Shown here one piece after another: positions 1-13,600 of a stretch of 64,000 nucleotides of DNA. A program made the position numbers and the translations under genes. Numbering within the stretch: position 1 is the stretch's first letter; the number at the start of each line of letters is the position of its first letter. The stretch covers positions 78,619,068 through 78,683,067 of the forward strand of contig NC_134951.1 in the NCBI RefSeq assembly GCF_965638725.1. The letters run 5' to 3'. The DNA is from Aptenodytes patagonicus. Taxonomy: Eukaryota > Chordata > Aves > Sphenisciformes > Spheniscidae. The notes beneath the pieces are model-generated. The model ran no database searches, was not told the origin of the DNA, and worked only from the letters and a program-made list of their open reading frames with translations.

Positions 1-3000
1 CTGTAGACCCTGACGATTGAAAGGCCAGCCTGGAAATACAGCAACCATCTCAGGGACTCCCTCTGCCATCTGCATTATTTTGTCTGGTCCACCTTCCCAA
101 GATGCAGTTGTTAGACTTTCCATCCAGTCACTGCAGGATTGTTTCATAGGAAAATGGATATAAATGATGCAACCTTTTCAGAAACACTCAGCTTGAACTG
201 GCCTTTGTTTCAGCTCATCTGGTTGCTCAGGATTTCGGGATCTCAGACCAATGGAAACAATTCCTTGATTTTCAAATGTTTGTTGAATCATTCTTGCTTT
301 GCGTCTCCACATCAGATATTTACATCTTTGTAAATAGATACATTTTTTTCTTAAATACACTCAGGAACATTACTAGGGAAGGGAAAATATAACAAATCCT
401 GTGTAATAAATATACTGACATTTAAAAGCAAATAAGCGTTAAAACAACTGAAAGTACTGAGCAATTGAAGTACCCTGTGGTAGGTCCACATATCAAAAAA
501 ATGCCCGTTTTAAGTAGTGTGCTAGGTGCTGGATCGTGAACAGCGAGCATGTACGTGCAGCTAAATGGCCTTATGAAAGTGGTCTGGTCCCTCTTCCTAT
601 TAATAAAGCATGCTAATCAAGCAAGAGGTGAGAACCCAGCTGTAAAGAATTCCTTTGGGTTGGTATTATGCAGTTAGGACAAAGGACACAATGTTATAGC
701 GGAGATAAACTACAAAAACAGAGTCAACTATAAATAGATTGTTACCACTAAGGGCTTCCAAAAACAACTACAGGGAGATTAGAGAAAGGCACTGAGGAAT
801 TACTAGTTCCCATCCATCCTTCCAGAATGACTCAAATTTTTGCTGGTGCATTTGGACTGTGCTCAGTCTCTGATGCTGCTCTGAATTCACCCATCTCCTG
901 CAGCCTTTTTTATTTTCTGCAGAGCTGTATCTCGCTTCTTTTTCAGTGGTGGTAAAAATATTATTATCTTGGAAAGCCAGAAACAGGAATTTGCTGAAAC
1001 TAAATAATTTTTCACATAAATATTATATTAATTCTCCCATGTGAAGTTTGATCAGCTAGCTATTCAGGCTCATGGGGTATTTTGAACCTGAATTGTCTCC
1101 TATACCGAGTCATGCTGCTTCTACCCAAAGCTGTCCATAAGATGGGCAGTGGTGGTCTGTGAGAATTGCTCTATTACCGTCTTCTCATATGTATGAATGC
1201 TAGCATTTTTGTTACACTGACCAGCTTAGTGGTCTTCAAAGATCCTAAGAGTTCTCAGAAACAGAAATGATGCAATAGAAAGGCCACAAAAAAGGCTTGT
1301 TGGGAATATTTGATATAACAGCAAACTGAGAAATGGTATGAAAGTAGATAAAAAAGACTAATGTTAGAAACTCTGCAAGGTTTTTTTGTGGGTTTTTTTC
1401 TTTTTTTAATGAAAGTCCCACTTCAGAACCAGCTAAGGAAGCAGGCAGCTAGTGAGTGGCACCCCCCAGAAGTCTTCATTGCAGTGATACCGTCCTTGAT
1501 ATGGTTTAAATGTTTCACCTTTATTCTCACAAAACAGGGCTGGAAAATTTCGCGCAAAGCCCTTTTCTTAATATTTAGAAATGTTTGCTTCCAAACTTGA
1601 TGCAAACTGAGTCACAGGAGAGGGATGTGCAACCATGAGAAATCACAAACAAAACTGATGTGATTTCCCCCGTTCTTCCAGGCAGGACTTGAGGCAGGTG
1701 TGGCTGAGAGCGAAAGCAAGCTTGTGATTCACAGCTGGCTGATAACACGGGAGGATGTTTTTGTTTTATCAGGTCTTTACACCCATCTCTGGAAATATCC
1801 CTTGTTCATTCTGTTGTGTAAAATAGCCTTTGGTGAACTCAGTTTGTCTTATCTCATGGCCAAAATGCTCGGTTATTCGAAGTCATTAGCAAGGGTCCTG
1901 ACAAACGTGCTGTGGGATTATGGCATATTTATCTGAACAGGAAGGCAGAGCCTGGTGCAGCCCCTCTGCTGGCCTCCAGAGTGACCGGGTGAAGAGGAAA
2001 AGGATGAGGGAAGCCACATATAGACTACAGAAATATGTGTATAGGACCCCCTTTTCCTCTGGCTGCCCTTCCTTCAGCTGGCCTTGGAGAAGCTGATGAG
2101 CCCTTTCAGTTCCTCCGTCTGTCTCATACTGTGCTGAGATCCTGACAAGCAGGTGTTCTCAGACGTGCTTGGAGAGCCATAGGTTTCTGCTGCTTTCCCT
2201 ACGTAGGATTAAAGTCAGTGGGGAACAGACACTGGCTATCTATGGGCACCCAAATGTGTGGCACCTGGTCTCCTCCAACAGGCAAAGAGGAACAGCATGC
2301 AAGCGCCATAGTGGCGAAACAGCACTGGGTTTGGGTAAGAAAACACAGACCCACCAGGAGCCCATTTGCCTTGCGGCAGAAGATACTTTGACCCCAGAAA
2401 GAGTGTGTGCTAGGAGAGGTGTGGGGCAAGAGGGCAGTGGGGAGGGAGCTCTTGCTGCTGGCTGTGGTGGGGATGAGCCTGCGGGAGCCCCAGGGGCTGC
2501 GAGCACCTAAACCTCGTGTGCCTTCTACCCTCTGCACCCAGGCAGCAGGAGAAAAAGCTAAGGGTGTGAGAACGAGCACAGGCTGCGGGTGAAGGATGGC
2601 TTCCTCCCCTGCTGTAAGTTTTTTACCTGCATTTGCTCAAAATGACAGACTACGGGCTGTCTCAGGTGTGGTCACTACTGGTTTGGGTTTATTTTTTCTC
2701 TCCTGCGAGGAGAGAAACAGGAGCCTCTTTGATCCTGTTTTGCTTTTCCTTTCACTCTCTGCTTTTTTTCTTCCTTGTTTGGATTTTCCCTTCTCTCCCT
2801 GTGTCCCTATTTTCCTCTGCTGTTTCAGCTGCTGTCCTAGTGATGAGTACAGATCCTTCTGGTTGTTGTACTCTACAGTTCCTAGAACTACATTTATTTA
2901 TATTTGTTCTTAGAACCAAGATGGTAAAAATAGCCTAAAGGCCATGGAAATAGTGAGGGAGGGGAGTATAATGCATTGTGCATTGCTTTCATGGATTGCC

Positions 3001-6000
3001 AAAAGGTGGAAACCCTGTTGATTGGAATTGACTTTTCCCATGTCTCAAAGTTAGCCTGTAGCTCACTAAGTTGATCTGGAGGCCTGGGAAAGGACATACT
3101 CCATTGAGTATAGTTGCCACCTTTTAGAAAGAAAAAGAGGAAATCTGGAAGAAAAAGAAGGAGGAGATAAAAGAAGATGAAAGTGGGTGGTGGGAGGAAG
3201 AAGAAAGATTAGTAAAGTGAAGGGAAAAACCCAACAGCAGCAACAAAAACCAAAGCACAAGAACTGTCAGAGAAAAAGTTGCATGTAATTTAGTGTCCGG
3301 ACTTGGAATGCGACTGTACCATGTGTGGGAGCGGGGAGCGTAAACATCTCTAATTGCCCCACAAAGAGGTCTCGCTCTGATCTCAAACAATCCACTATTT
3401 ATTTAATCTCCAAAACTGAGCTCCTATACTCTTTCCAGCCTGGCTTCTTAACGAGATATGTTGTAACAGCGTGAGCTCTATGAACATGCGGTGTTTCTGG
3501 GGCTGGCGGCAGGCTTCTGCACTGCAGCATGGAAGAGCAATGATTTTTGCATGGGAGAGCCAAACCCGCAGGATGCAGCTGGAAGGTGCGTGAAAGGTGA
3601 AGTGAGCAGTGAAGAATGACAAAGGGTTCTGCCATCTTCCGCTGTGAACCAAGCTTTGCCATTAAGGTCTGCGCAACGTACTTTGAGCTACTACTGCCGG
3701 GTTCCTTGTGGCAGTCTCTGCTGTGGGGTCACCAGGTAGCGGAGGTACAGATATTCCCCAAATGCAGGGCTGTGGAGATCCCTGCCCCTTCTTCTGGCAT
3801 GGAAAGCTGAAGAAAAGACTGGTGTAGGCAGTCTGCTGGCCCTAGGATAGTGTGATGCTGACTGGTTTGCACCCCTGCTGCTTAGGGCTGTCTAGTCTAT
3901 AGCAGATTTGTCTGGGGGATGAATATTTGGTGCAATATGAAGCAGCGTCAAGCGGTGAGATAACAGGCAGGGTGGATGATCGCTGCCCAAGCTTGTTCAC
4001 AGGCCCTCTTTTATTTAGCAAGAGGCATGCGTCTGTAGGAGATCATAAACCTAGGTCATGCTTTTCTGTGTAACTTTATCATGGAAACGGTGCTGTTATG
4101 TAGGATGGTGCCCTCAGCTGTCTGCAGACTGGCTGAAGTCACTGCCCTACTGCTTATAGTGTCCCAGAGAAGGACTTTGAGGTTTTTAAGTGTTTCTCTG
4201 AAGCACTGGCAAAGGTTATCCAGGGCGTTACAGTGAAGATGTAACTTTCCAGGATTCAGTCAGGGTAGCTATTGATCCAAGTATCTCATGCTGTCATCCA
4301 GACATGTATAAACAGTAGTCTAGTGTCATGAGTGTACAGTGAGTGTATGTGCTTTCCCCTCTAGACTGCATAGTTTTCATTCTGCTTCCGAAATAGCTGT
4401 GACATTTGGGCCTCTAAACAGAGCTCCAACGGAAGATGCTCATGATTGTAATTTAGTTGTACTTCTATATCTCTTTCTCCTCTGCTCCCCTTTCATCACC
4501 CACTGCTTCTGCCTCTGCTCTTTCGCTGGCTTGCTGCCTTCCCCCTCCCTCTTTCTGTTCTCTTCTCCGCATCTATTTTTACTGCTTCTGTCTTCTTCAT
4601 CAGTCAACATCTTCCTTGTTTCTTTCTTCCCTTGCTTCTTTCCCAGTATCAAAGAGCATAATTTTTTACTGTGTATATAGGATAAAATGTTTAAAATGCT
4701 GGTTTGACCCTGAGATTTGTCCTCAAAGATTTAAAGGCATTCTTTCAAGAGGTTACAGTTACAGGCTTTGTATACAAACCCATCATCTTCCTGTCCTTAG
4801 ATGTGTTCAGCTCTCACAGTACGCGGAGCTGAAGTTCCAGGAAAACCTTGGGGAAGCTGGGAATTGCGTGCTGTAGAATAAATGCACTAATGCACACTCT
4901 CATGCATCTGTCACTGGCATATTTTAGATTTCTTTGACAAACTGGAGTCTTGCATCTCACTGATATGGTGGCAAATACTCATAAGCCATTTTTGGACAGA
5001 GAAATAAAAACATGGGTGAACACTGAGGAACCAAGGTCACTTTGACATCATCTATGCCAGACAGTTGAACTGATTTTACTGAATGAATCTTCACGTGTAT
5101 GACCAGCAGTGTAACTGTGGGGAATGTTAGGAAGACTCCCAGATGTCTGCTGCCGTGACATTAGCGCTGATCTCTCTCAGCTGCCAGGTTTTCTGGCTTC
5201 AGGTCTGGCAGGCTGCGATGCACATGCTGTGCATGAAAGAGCATAATGGATGAGATGTGTGAAATTTTGACAACCAGCTACTAGACCATGCTTTCTTTTG
5301 CGAAAGAAAGTAGTTCCAGAAGCAATGTTGCAATAGTGGACTGAATTCTCACTCAACCAAATCTAGTCTAGCTCCACTGATTAGCTAAGGCATGGCAGTT
5401 GGTTGCACCAATGGGTTTCTGAAACAGGTAAAATGCTGAGCACAGCTACATTGGTACATGGCTTACAGGGGACTAACCCTTATGAGTCAGAATTGAGCTA
5501 ATACCCAACAGGGATAAAAGCAGCATTTTTTATTGGGGTAAGGCTTGAGGAGCAGTGGAGGTTTAATACACCCTCGAGCAGAGCTGTGAGAGCAGCACAC
5601 AGGCTGAGTATCAGGCTCTGTCCCTCTGTCCCCATTTGTTTGTGATGGTCCCTACAGAGACTATCTCCTCCCCAGTCGCTGGAAGCTGTCAGGATAAACC
5701 GTCTCACCTTTGACATTTCAGCATGATTGACCCCCCAATTAGCCCTGTTGGGATAAAAGAGCTTCTCTTTTGAAACCAGCCATCAGACAGTGCCCCATCT
5801 CCTCAGACACAGACCTGGGCCCAAAGGTGATGTGTTCGTGGTCTCTAAGCTTGATTACTGCAAAACAGTGTTACCGGGAGTCAAACAAAATTCCCTCAAA
5901 AGCATCTTCTGTTGCAAGCACAGCAGCACATCTACCTAGCAATGTGCATCTTTGCCGAGCTCACACCACAGCACCAGTCCTCATGTCTGTTACAAAGTCC

Positions 6001-6879
6001 ATGTCAGATAGTCTGTATAGTAATCAAAGCCTTCCTTGATCTGGATCTAACTGTTTTGTACTTCACTTCAAAACCATAGACACCCATGGTCAAAGCTGTA
6101 GGTAACCAGAGACAAGGGATTGCAGGAGACATCTTTGATAGGTGCTGTCCCTCTGCTCCTTCTCGCAAGAGAAGAGAGTGGCCATGGACCTCATGATCCT
6201 GAATAAAGTGCAAAACACCTGCCGTTGCATGTCTGATTTGATTCAGGGAGCTCTGCACAAGATGTGCTCACGTGCACACAAAATGCACCCCAGTCCTCGC
6301 TCCCCCTTCCCTTCTCCCCCCACTCAAACAAACAGCTGAACAGAAAAGTGAAATAACTTGCTTTCCATTCATTTTTGAGGAAGAAAAACTGGTCATTTAT
6401 CCTTTAAATATTTGGAAGACTTTGTGAAATTAAAATTAACAAGGTCATATAAAAGCCTTCTTGAACAGGTAGATCCAACTTTAAAAAAAAATCCTGGATT
6501 TTGGACTGGCGCAGTTTGTGAGCCTCGCTTTACACTACAGAAAGGAAAGACTCTTGCAAATTAAATCTGTACAGATGGCGAAGAAGTGCTTTGGAGAAGT
6601 AATTAAACTTTGCCGCAGTGTTCATTTCTATTTGCTGAAGGAAAGACTTTATGGCTCTCTTTGAAACAACTTTCTTTCTGCCCCTGCCATCCCGCAGAGA
6701 GGCTGCATCACTCACTGCTGCTTTTTGCAATAGTTTCTGTGCTCTTTCCCGTTTAACTCTCTGCTTTATCCTTGCACCTATTAACTTATCATGGCCGTGG
6801 TGGGAGTTGGCATTTGCAGCTCGCCTGCCCCGAAGGAGTTAACTGGGTTTATTACATAATCTGTTTAACATTCGGGATG
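1..6879. other. Upstream intergenic sequence, no gene recognised
   Basis: No exon or RNA gene is recognised on either strand. Open frames here are short, have no homology I recognise and lack paired splice signals. Low-complexity pieces include pyrimidine-rich DNA around 4480-4640 and a purine-rich stretch at about 3125-3220. It may hold distal regulatory elements of SLC22A3 or the tail of an unseen upstream gene. Nothing here decides that. Confidence 0.6.
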
Positions 6880-7230
6880 AATAGGAAATGCACGCCCCTC
6901 CTCTCCTAGAATATGTTTGTGCGCTTTAAATCGCACTCCTCCCCAGCTGTGTGTAAGCCCCACGCCACTTGACATGCCCTGAGTCTCCGTGTGTGTGCTT
7001 GGGTGCGCGCTTGCATGCCTGCCTGCAGCTTTGCCCCGTTCCAGCTCCGCTCATGCTACCGGCGTTGCACACCCACGTGTCTCTGTGTGTGTGTGCGTGC
7101 ACATGAGAAGAGAGGAGCGTGGGGAGGCGAGACGGTCACATTTATAGGAAGTGCCAGCAGTCACTGCAAAGTGTGAAAGCAAACTCTGCCATCTCTTGGA
7201 CTGCTCCGAGTGGACAGACGGCCTCACATA
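6880..7230 (+). promoter_or_regulatory. SLC22A3: Putative SLC22A3 proximal promoter and 5' UTR
   Basis: This stretch sits directly before the SLC22A3 start codon. It contains a C-rich CACCC/GC-box-like run near 6890-6905, an AT-rich TTTAAA at about 6925, a short GT-rich run at 7083-7100 and a TATA-like TTTATA at 7141-7146. The transcription start is not determinable. If it lies upstream of 7104, the 5' UTR holds a 14-codon upstream ORF (ATG 7104, stop ending 7148). Placement is inferred from position and weak motifs only. Confidence 0.3.
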
Positions 7231-7644
7231 ATGCCATCTTTCGATGAGGTTTTGAAGGAAGCTGGGGAATTTGGAAGATTTCAAAAGAGGGTCTTTTTCC
7301 TCCTTTGCCAGACGGGCATAACTTTTTCTTTCCTGTTTGCCAGCGTTGTTTTCCTTGGGCAGGCACCGGACAACTACTGGTGCAGGATCCCTGGGGCAGC
7401 TGAATTAAGTGAACGATGTGGCTGGACGCTGGAAGAGGAACGATACTTCACGGTACTGCCCCTGCACCTGGGGAACGGGTCCTCCAGCGGAGAGTGCGAG
7501 AGGCTGGACATTGTGTGGGACACCTCCACCAGCTGCGCCAGCCCGCTCTCCCACTACGGCAATCTCAGTGCACGCAACCTGCTGCTTGCCACATGCCACG
7601 ATAACTGGGTGTATAAACAGCCCCACTCATCCATCACCAGCGAG
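7231..7644 (+). CDS. SLC22A3: SLC22A3 exon 1
   Basis: It encodes residues 1-138: the cytoplasmic N-terminus, TM1 (about 21-43) and most of the large extracellular loop with seven or so cysteines and sequons NGS (N82) and NLS (N111). The donor GAG|gtaagg gives phase 0. The frame is open for 21 bases upstream, but there is no in-frame ATG before 7231. Confidence 0.96.
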
Positions 7645-10600
7645 GTAAGGAAAATCCTCGTCCTCTAATCAGCGTCTTCCGTCCCGGTGCAGGATTGTGG
7701 CAGTAAAATGAGATTGCCGCTGCAAGGGTTGTTGCTTTGGTGGCTGGTTTTCCTTTCCGGATTTGTTTCGTTCCGAGTCACAAGCAAATCGGGACAATGA
7801 CTATGATCAAGTGTCAGCGTCAAACTTTTAGGGAAAGGTGAGCTGATCTGAAGGGTGGCTCTCCAAAGCCAAGCACCCCATGCAAAGCCAAAACACCCCA
7901 CACAGAGATTGCTTTGTTGCTAGAGGAATGTCAGATTAAAATAAAGAGTTAAGTCCTTGCAGCTGAGGCTTCTGGTGCTCAATTTTGGGCCAGCAACTTT
8001 GGTGGTGTAAACCCGAAGTGTAGCTGACTGATACCACTTGCTGATCTGGATCACTGTATGTTATCCGTTCTCTGTATTTCCAGTACTGAACATTTATGTC
8101 TGCAGGTAATAAAAAAAGCTGGTGGCAGACTGCCCTTCTGAGATCTAACAGAAGTCAGCAGAAATGATTACGCTTACGAAATAAAAAAAACAACGAATAC
8201 ACATTTTTGCCCAAAGCTATCATTCAGCTTTTCCTGAAATGTCAGTCAGAGAACTGCAGACTGTTACCACTAGTGTTAAGGGCTGGTAAATGTAGTGGCT
8301 TTTTAATAAGGCTGCGAAAGGCCATTTAAGATGCTTTCCTAGGAGATCCTCTATGTAACCTGTGATCGTGCCATGGATGTGCTGTGGTCTGGCTCCAGTA
8401 CACAGGCCGCACACTAGGATTGTGTATTTTAAGGTCATCCTGACAGTAACTGTCACCAACGCAGTGACGAAAAATACGAAGTGTGCTTAGAGGGGTTGGC
8501 TAGGAAATCATCAAGGTGCACCACAAAATGTGTCAACACAGCCATGGGCTCTGGCTCCTGCCAGTCTCGTAAGCCTCCCGCTGCGGTTTTTAACGGTGCT
8601 TGCACTGGAGCTGTGCCCTCTGAAACATGGAGCAGGGCACAGCAGGCGAAGCCCTGAGCAAACACTGAACTGAAAAGCAGTGCCTATCCCGACCTTTCAA
8701 TTCACCATCCTTCCCCCATCCAGCTGGGACCGCTGGATCTGCTTGCAGGATTCAGGCTCTTCAGAGCAGGAGCTTTGTGCTCTGAGCTCTGCATCTGACC
8801 TGAGCAGCTTTAGCCAGGATCTACGCTCAGGAGAAGATAAATCAGAGCACCTGGCTGGTCCTAGAGCAAAGCTTCAGAACTGGCTTTTGTGTGCGATTGC
8901 CGAAATCAAGGCTGCTTGGAAGGCCGCAAGTGACACGCAGGGAGCTGATGTCCCTGGGAATGACGTATCTCTGCCCATGTTGGCAGTGGCAGCCAGGGCT
9001 GGGTGTGCAGTAGGACAAATGCTGCCCGGGAGCCACAGCCTGGCTCCGGAGCGAACCGCGGGAGGCAGCTGTGGTGGGAAGGTTATGCTGCTGCCTCCGA
9101 GGTACCTCTGCTGGGGGACTGCGAGGGGTTAGGTCACGGTGTCTTTTACCTGGGCAGTCTGTCCTAGGCGTTCCCCTTAGAGCTTAAAAATAAAAATATA
9201 GAGAATTCTTTTCTTTTGTTGTTCCTTGTTTTTTCTCTTCAACCTTGCTGTAGGTGAACGCATGTAAGTTGTGTCCATAAGATTGTGCTCAGAGTTCGTG
9301 TATGGCAGCAGTTTGTGTATCTAGCAAAGCCACTGTGATTTTCCAGCAGCACTGAGCCACTGAGTACAGCTAAGAGAAAATGAAACCAGTGTTTGTGTTG
9401 CAGCAATAAATGGGAGTGAAAGGTTTAATGTTCTCTGGCAAACACCTCGTCCATCTGCACCTTCTTCCCCCCTTCTCCTGGGGAGACACTCCAGGGCCAG
9501 GGGAGAGGAGGGATGAAGGGATGCTTGTGGAAACGCTCCCCACCTGTGCTCCCAAAGGCACACACTGAGAAAGCCAGCGAGCAACAGTCTGCAAGTAGCA
9601 ACAGGCTGGGACTGTCTGTCCCCTGTGCCGGGGAGCAGGTCCCATCATCAGTGTCACTGCTGCTCTTAGAGGGACTCTTGCTGACCAGGGGCACCTCGGC
9701 TGGAGGGCGCTGGGCTGTGACCTGTGGCACTTGTGTCCTGTTCCCAGTTTTGCAACATTTGCCGGATATATCACATCCCACGAGGCTCTGTTTCTTCATC
9801 TAAAAAGGAAACTTGTGGCATGCACGTCCTGGCTCAATTGCTTTGAGATCAGCTATTAAAAGGAGCTTGATATCTATTAATGTGTTACACATCCAGTAAA
9901 GACAATTTAAATCCCAGACTTAATTTAGTCTCCTTTCGCTCAGCTGAAGCTCTAACAAATCATGACTCAATTTAAACAGATCTGTGTTCTGTTTAATCAG
10001 ATCACCAAACATGTCTTTTCTCATGTGTCTACTTGTAAATGCTTCATTTTGTCCATGTGTGCAGAAATGTTTCTGTTTCTTTCAACTATCTTAAGATTTC
10101 TGGCACTTTATGTCCAGCTGAATCAACAGTGGAAGTGACCAGGGAGACAAAGTTAAAAGGATGAGTTACATGACAATCTGAAGGACATATGTTCAGGGAG
10201 AGAGAGAAAAAAAAAGTCAGGATACTGAAGGAGTCCCTCCAGGCTTATGGCAACTGCAGACCTGGTGTGGATTTGCAGTGTGGCAGGGGAGGCAGAGGGC
10301 AAATGCAGGCATGCAAAGCTTTCGCTGGGAAAAGATGTCATATCATGGAGCAGTGATATGACATCTTTTCTGAACTGACAATCAGTTCTGAGCACCCTGA
10401 AGAATCATATGGCTGGAGGGACTGACTTATGAGGAGTTGTGAAATGAATGGTATTGCAGTACCTGACTTCATTGCTCTGATTTGTGCATGACTGGAGCAT
10501 ACTGCTCGCTGGCCACTCTCATCTTGGATAGCTATCTTCTGCAAAGGTGTTCACAGTAGCATCAGCAGAATGGAAGCAGGGGAAAAAGGGGGAATGTGGA

Positions 10601-13600
10601 CTGATAAAAAGCACCCACTGCTTTGTAAGCAGTACCTGAGTTGCTTGCTGCATCACCTGCTGCTGCTGCGGGACTCCTGAGTCCCAGTGCTGGGGTACAG
10701 CGGGGTGCTGGGAGAACATACCAGGGCTTTCCTCCTTCAGGATTTGAGGAGAAGAGCAAAATCCATTAAGAAATCATCACAGGAACAACACATGGCAAAG
10801 CCAGTTAGCTTGGTCTAGTGACAGGAGACAGAGCACTGCTAAAGGTTCCCTTTTAAAATCTTCCTTTTGATGTCTAATGGTCCCTACTTCTGCAGTGACA
10901 TGCCTAAGGGTCTCTGTGCTCCATTGCTTTAGGTCAGGCTTTTCCATGAGGGTAATCCAGATCAGAGAAGGAGTTGTCCACTGGTGCTCCACATACAGCC
11001 CAGCACCACGGTGCCTGAATTAGAGTAGAGCAAACCAGAGCTCGGATGATGTAAAAGTTTGAAGATATCAGCAAAGTCCTCCGCTATGCGTAAAACTTGG
11101 CAGCAACCCCTCCGACGCAATGTTGTCACAGGTGGTGGATCTGCGCAGAGGACCTTGGCCTGGTGCAATCTGCCCCCGTTTAATTGAACGAGTCTTGCAC
11201 AGCTCCCTGTGAAACTGGAAGACGTGGCTGCGTGCGTCAGCGGCAGGACAGGAACCCAGTGGCTTCTCAGATTTTGCTTGGAGAGGGAGGCTGAGGGGGT
11301 AATTATCAAGCTAAATCCATGCGTGGCTCATGCCAGCTGATGCCATCTGAAACGATGCTGGTAGTAGCAGGTGGCTGGCGCTGCTCGGGAGGGAAGGCTG
11401 GTGACAGCAGCACCTCTCACAGGGGGAGGAGGACAGGAAAGGACGGCCTTTCTGTGCAGCAGATGGAGCAGGCAGAAGAGCAGGGGTGCTGGGGTGCTGC
11501 AATCGACTGGGGGTGCCGCAGCCTCATGCTTTAGCCTGGGGGTCTGGAAGGGAGTCCAGGTCACCCCCTGCACTCCGTAACACTTGAAGTAGGAAGCATG
11601 TTGCCTGCCATCTCCTGCCAGGTGAGCCTGGTACGCACGTACCCAGGACATACAGAAGTCAATAAACCTAATTTCCCCAGGAAACTCGGCTGAACACTGA
11701 GTCACTGACCTTTAATACTGCTGGGCTTTGGCACTATGTACTTTTGTCCCAGTGGAGAAAGTCTAGCACTCTACAAAAGGGTGGCTGGCGATAGTTTGCA
11801 AAGCGATAGCTGTTTTATTCAGACATTTTTGGCGGCAATGACTCCTAGAGGCATGTGCATGAATTACAGTGGCATCTGCAGGTTGAATGGCCTGTGGTGG
11901 TGGATGAAAGGAAGAGGGAAGTCTACATGGTTATCAGCAGCTACAGCACAGCTGGCATATTTTAGGCTTATTAGCAGCCTTTGTTGGCAGGAGTTCAGCA
12001 GAAGGGACCGATTCCAATATGCCCTGTCTGCAGCAAGTCTTCATGCCGTAGATGATGTCATTTCGAGACCTGGCAACAATTTATTGCCAAAATGTGAAGT
12101 CTGAGGTGGACAAATGATCATCTGAACATATCCTATTGCACCTGCTGGGAATAAATCTTCTTACTCCTCTGCTTGCCAGCTGTCTCAGAAAATAACAGTC
12201 AGCCAGCATTTGCAGAGAAGCCTGTAAGCAAAGCAATAATGTTTGTCTCAGTTTTTACAGTCCCTCAGAGCAGGACATAACATGGCAGTCAAGCTCAGGG
12301 TGGAGAAGGCACAGCTTGTCCTTTTGCTGTCCTCCAAGGCAACAAACAATGCAATTCACCCTCAAAGTGTTGATCTAGTGTGATTATTGTCATTGGCATG
12401 GCAGTACCCTGTCTTATTTCCACCGTCATGGTGGGATTAATATTAAGCAGTGCAGGGAAAGGGAAAAAGGGCAGACAGAGGAGCAGAGGGAGCAGCAATT
12501 GCTGAAATTCTTATGAAGCTCTAACTAAGCTTTCCCCATATGAGAGCAGCTGAAGCAGTTCATTGCACGAGTTACGCCAGCGGGGCTATGGTTCTGTCAC
12601 TGCCGTTGAGCCAGCTGGTACTGGCTAAGAGTTTGGGCCTTGGTTTTTCTTACTGTTTTTAGGACATCTGCTGTTTTCTCCCCTTTAGGAGATGGTAAGT
12701 TTCTCTGCCTCCCTCTTGCTTTGGCCATGGATAGACATAAGAAAAAAGGAGGACAGAACAGGCCTTCTGTCCTAGGAGGCTCAATGAATCCAGGTGATCT
12801 GAGTGGCAGGGACGTGAAGGTACCAGCCGGGCCTTGGGCTATGCGCAGGAAAGAAACCTCCAAAGCTTTCGAAGTTAAGCTGTTCCTCAGGCCTTGAGCC
12901 ACAGTGCCCTGGGAGCAGGGTACAGGCTGACTCCATTTGTTCTATTAAGTGCTCAGCTTGAAACAAGATATGGAGAAGGACAGTGTCCTTGCTTAGTCCC
13001 TTAACACTCTGACAGAAGCTTTGCCAGAAAGAGGAAAAAAAGGTAATTTCTCCCTTTCCACTGCATGCGCTTGCAGGGTGTTTTGTTGCAGTAAGGATGT
13101 GTGAAAGGTAGCAGTTTGACAGCCCAGAGGACAAGAGAGATGGAGAAGAGCTGCCCAGAAACAAATGAGGAACATGCAGCAACAGCCTGCATCTCCCCAG
13201 GTTTCCTTAAATGATGAATATTGCCCTAAGCCGTTTGTCACTGGGAGTGGAAAGGTAAACCAGCCTCTGTTTGGCCACTTTTATGAATGCCACTTAAAAT
13301 GTGTGGGCTTTCAATATGTTGTTGTAATTGGGCTGAGGAATCACTGTAGATCTCTTTATTGACCAAAAAGTTTCATCCATCATTTTGAAATGTAATTGTA
13401 ACAGGCAAGTGCTTCCAAACTCCTACTCAAAGCTGCTACATTTTGAGGAGCTTTTAATGACATGTTGTCATTTAAAGCAATGCATTTCTACAGGGATAGG
13501 CGTGCTGAAGTGTTTTGGCACTCGCTCGGTGCATAAAGGCCTCTCAAGTACCAGGAATTACAAGTCTGCGGTTAGTCTGCATGTCAAACTAAAATGGAAA

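Noticed and set aside
7210-7230. Upstream in-frame GTG as an alternative SLC22A3 start
   Set aside because: The ATG at 7231 has A at -3 and gives the conserved MPSFDE N-terminus. Vertebrate GTG starts are rare.
8680-9132. 150-codon plus-strand open frame in SLC22A3 intron 1
   Set aside because: Low-information composition, no recognised domain, and several competing frames in the same stretch.
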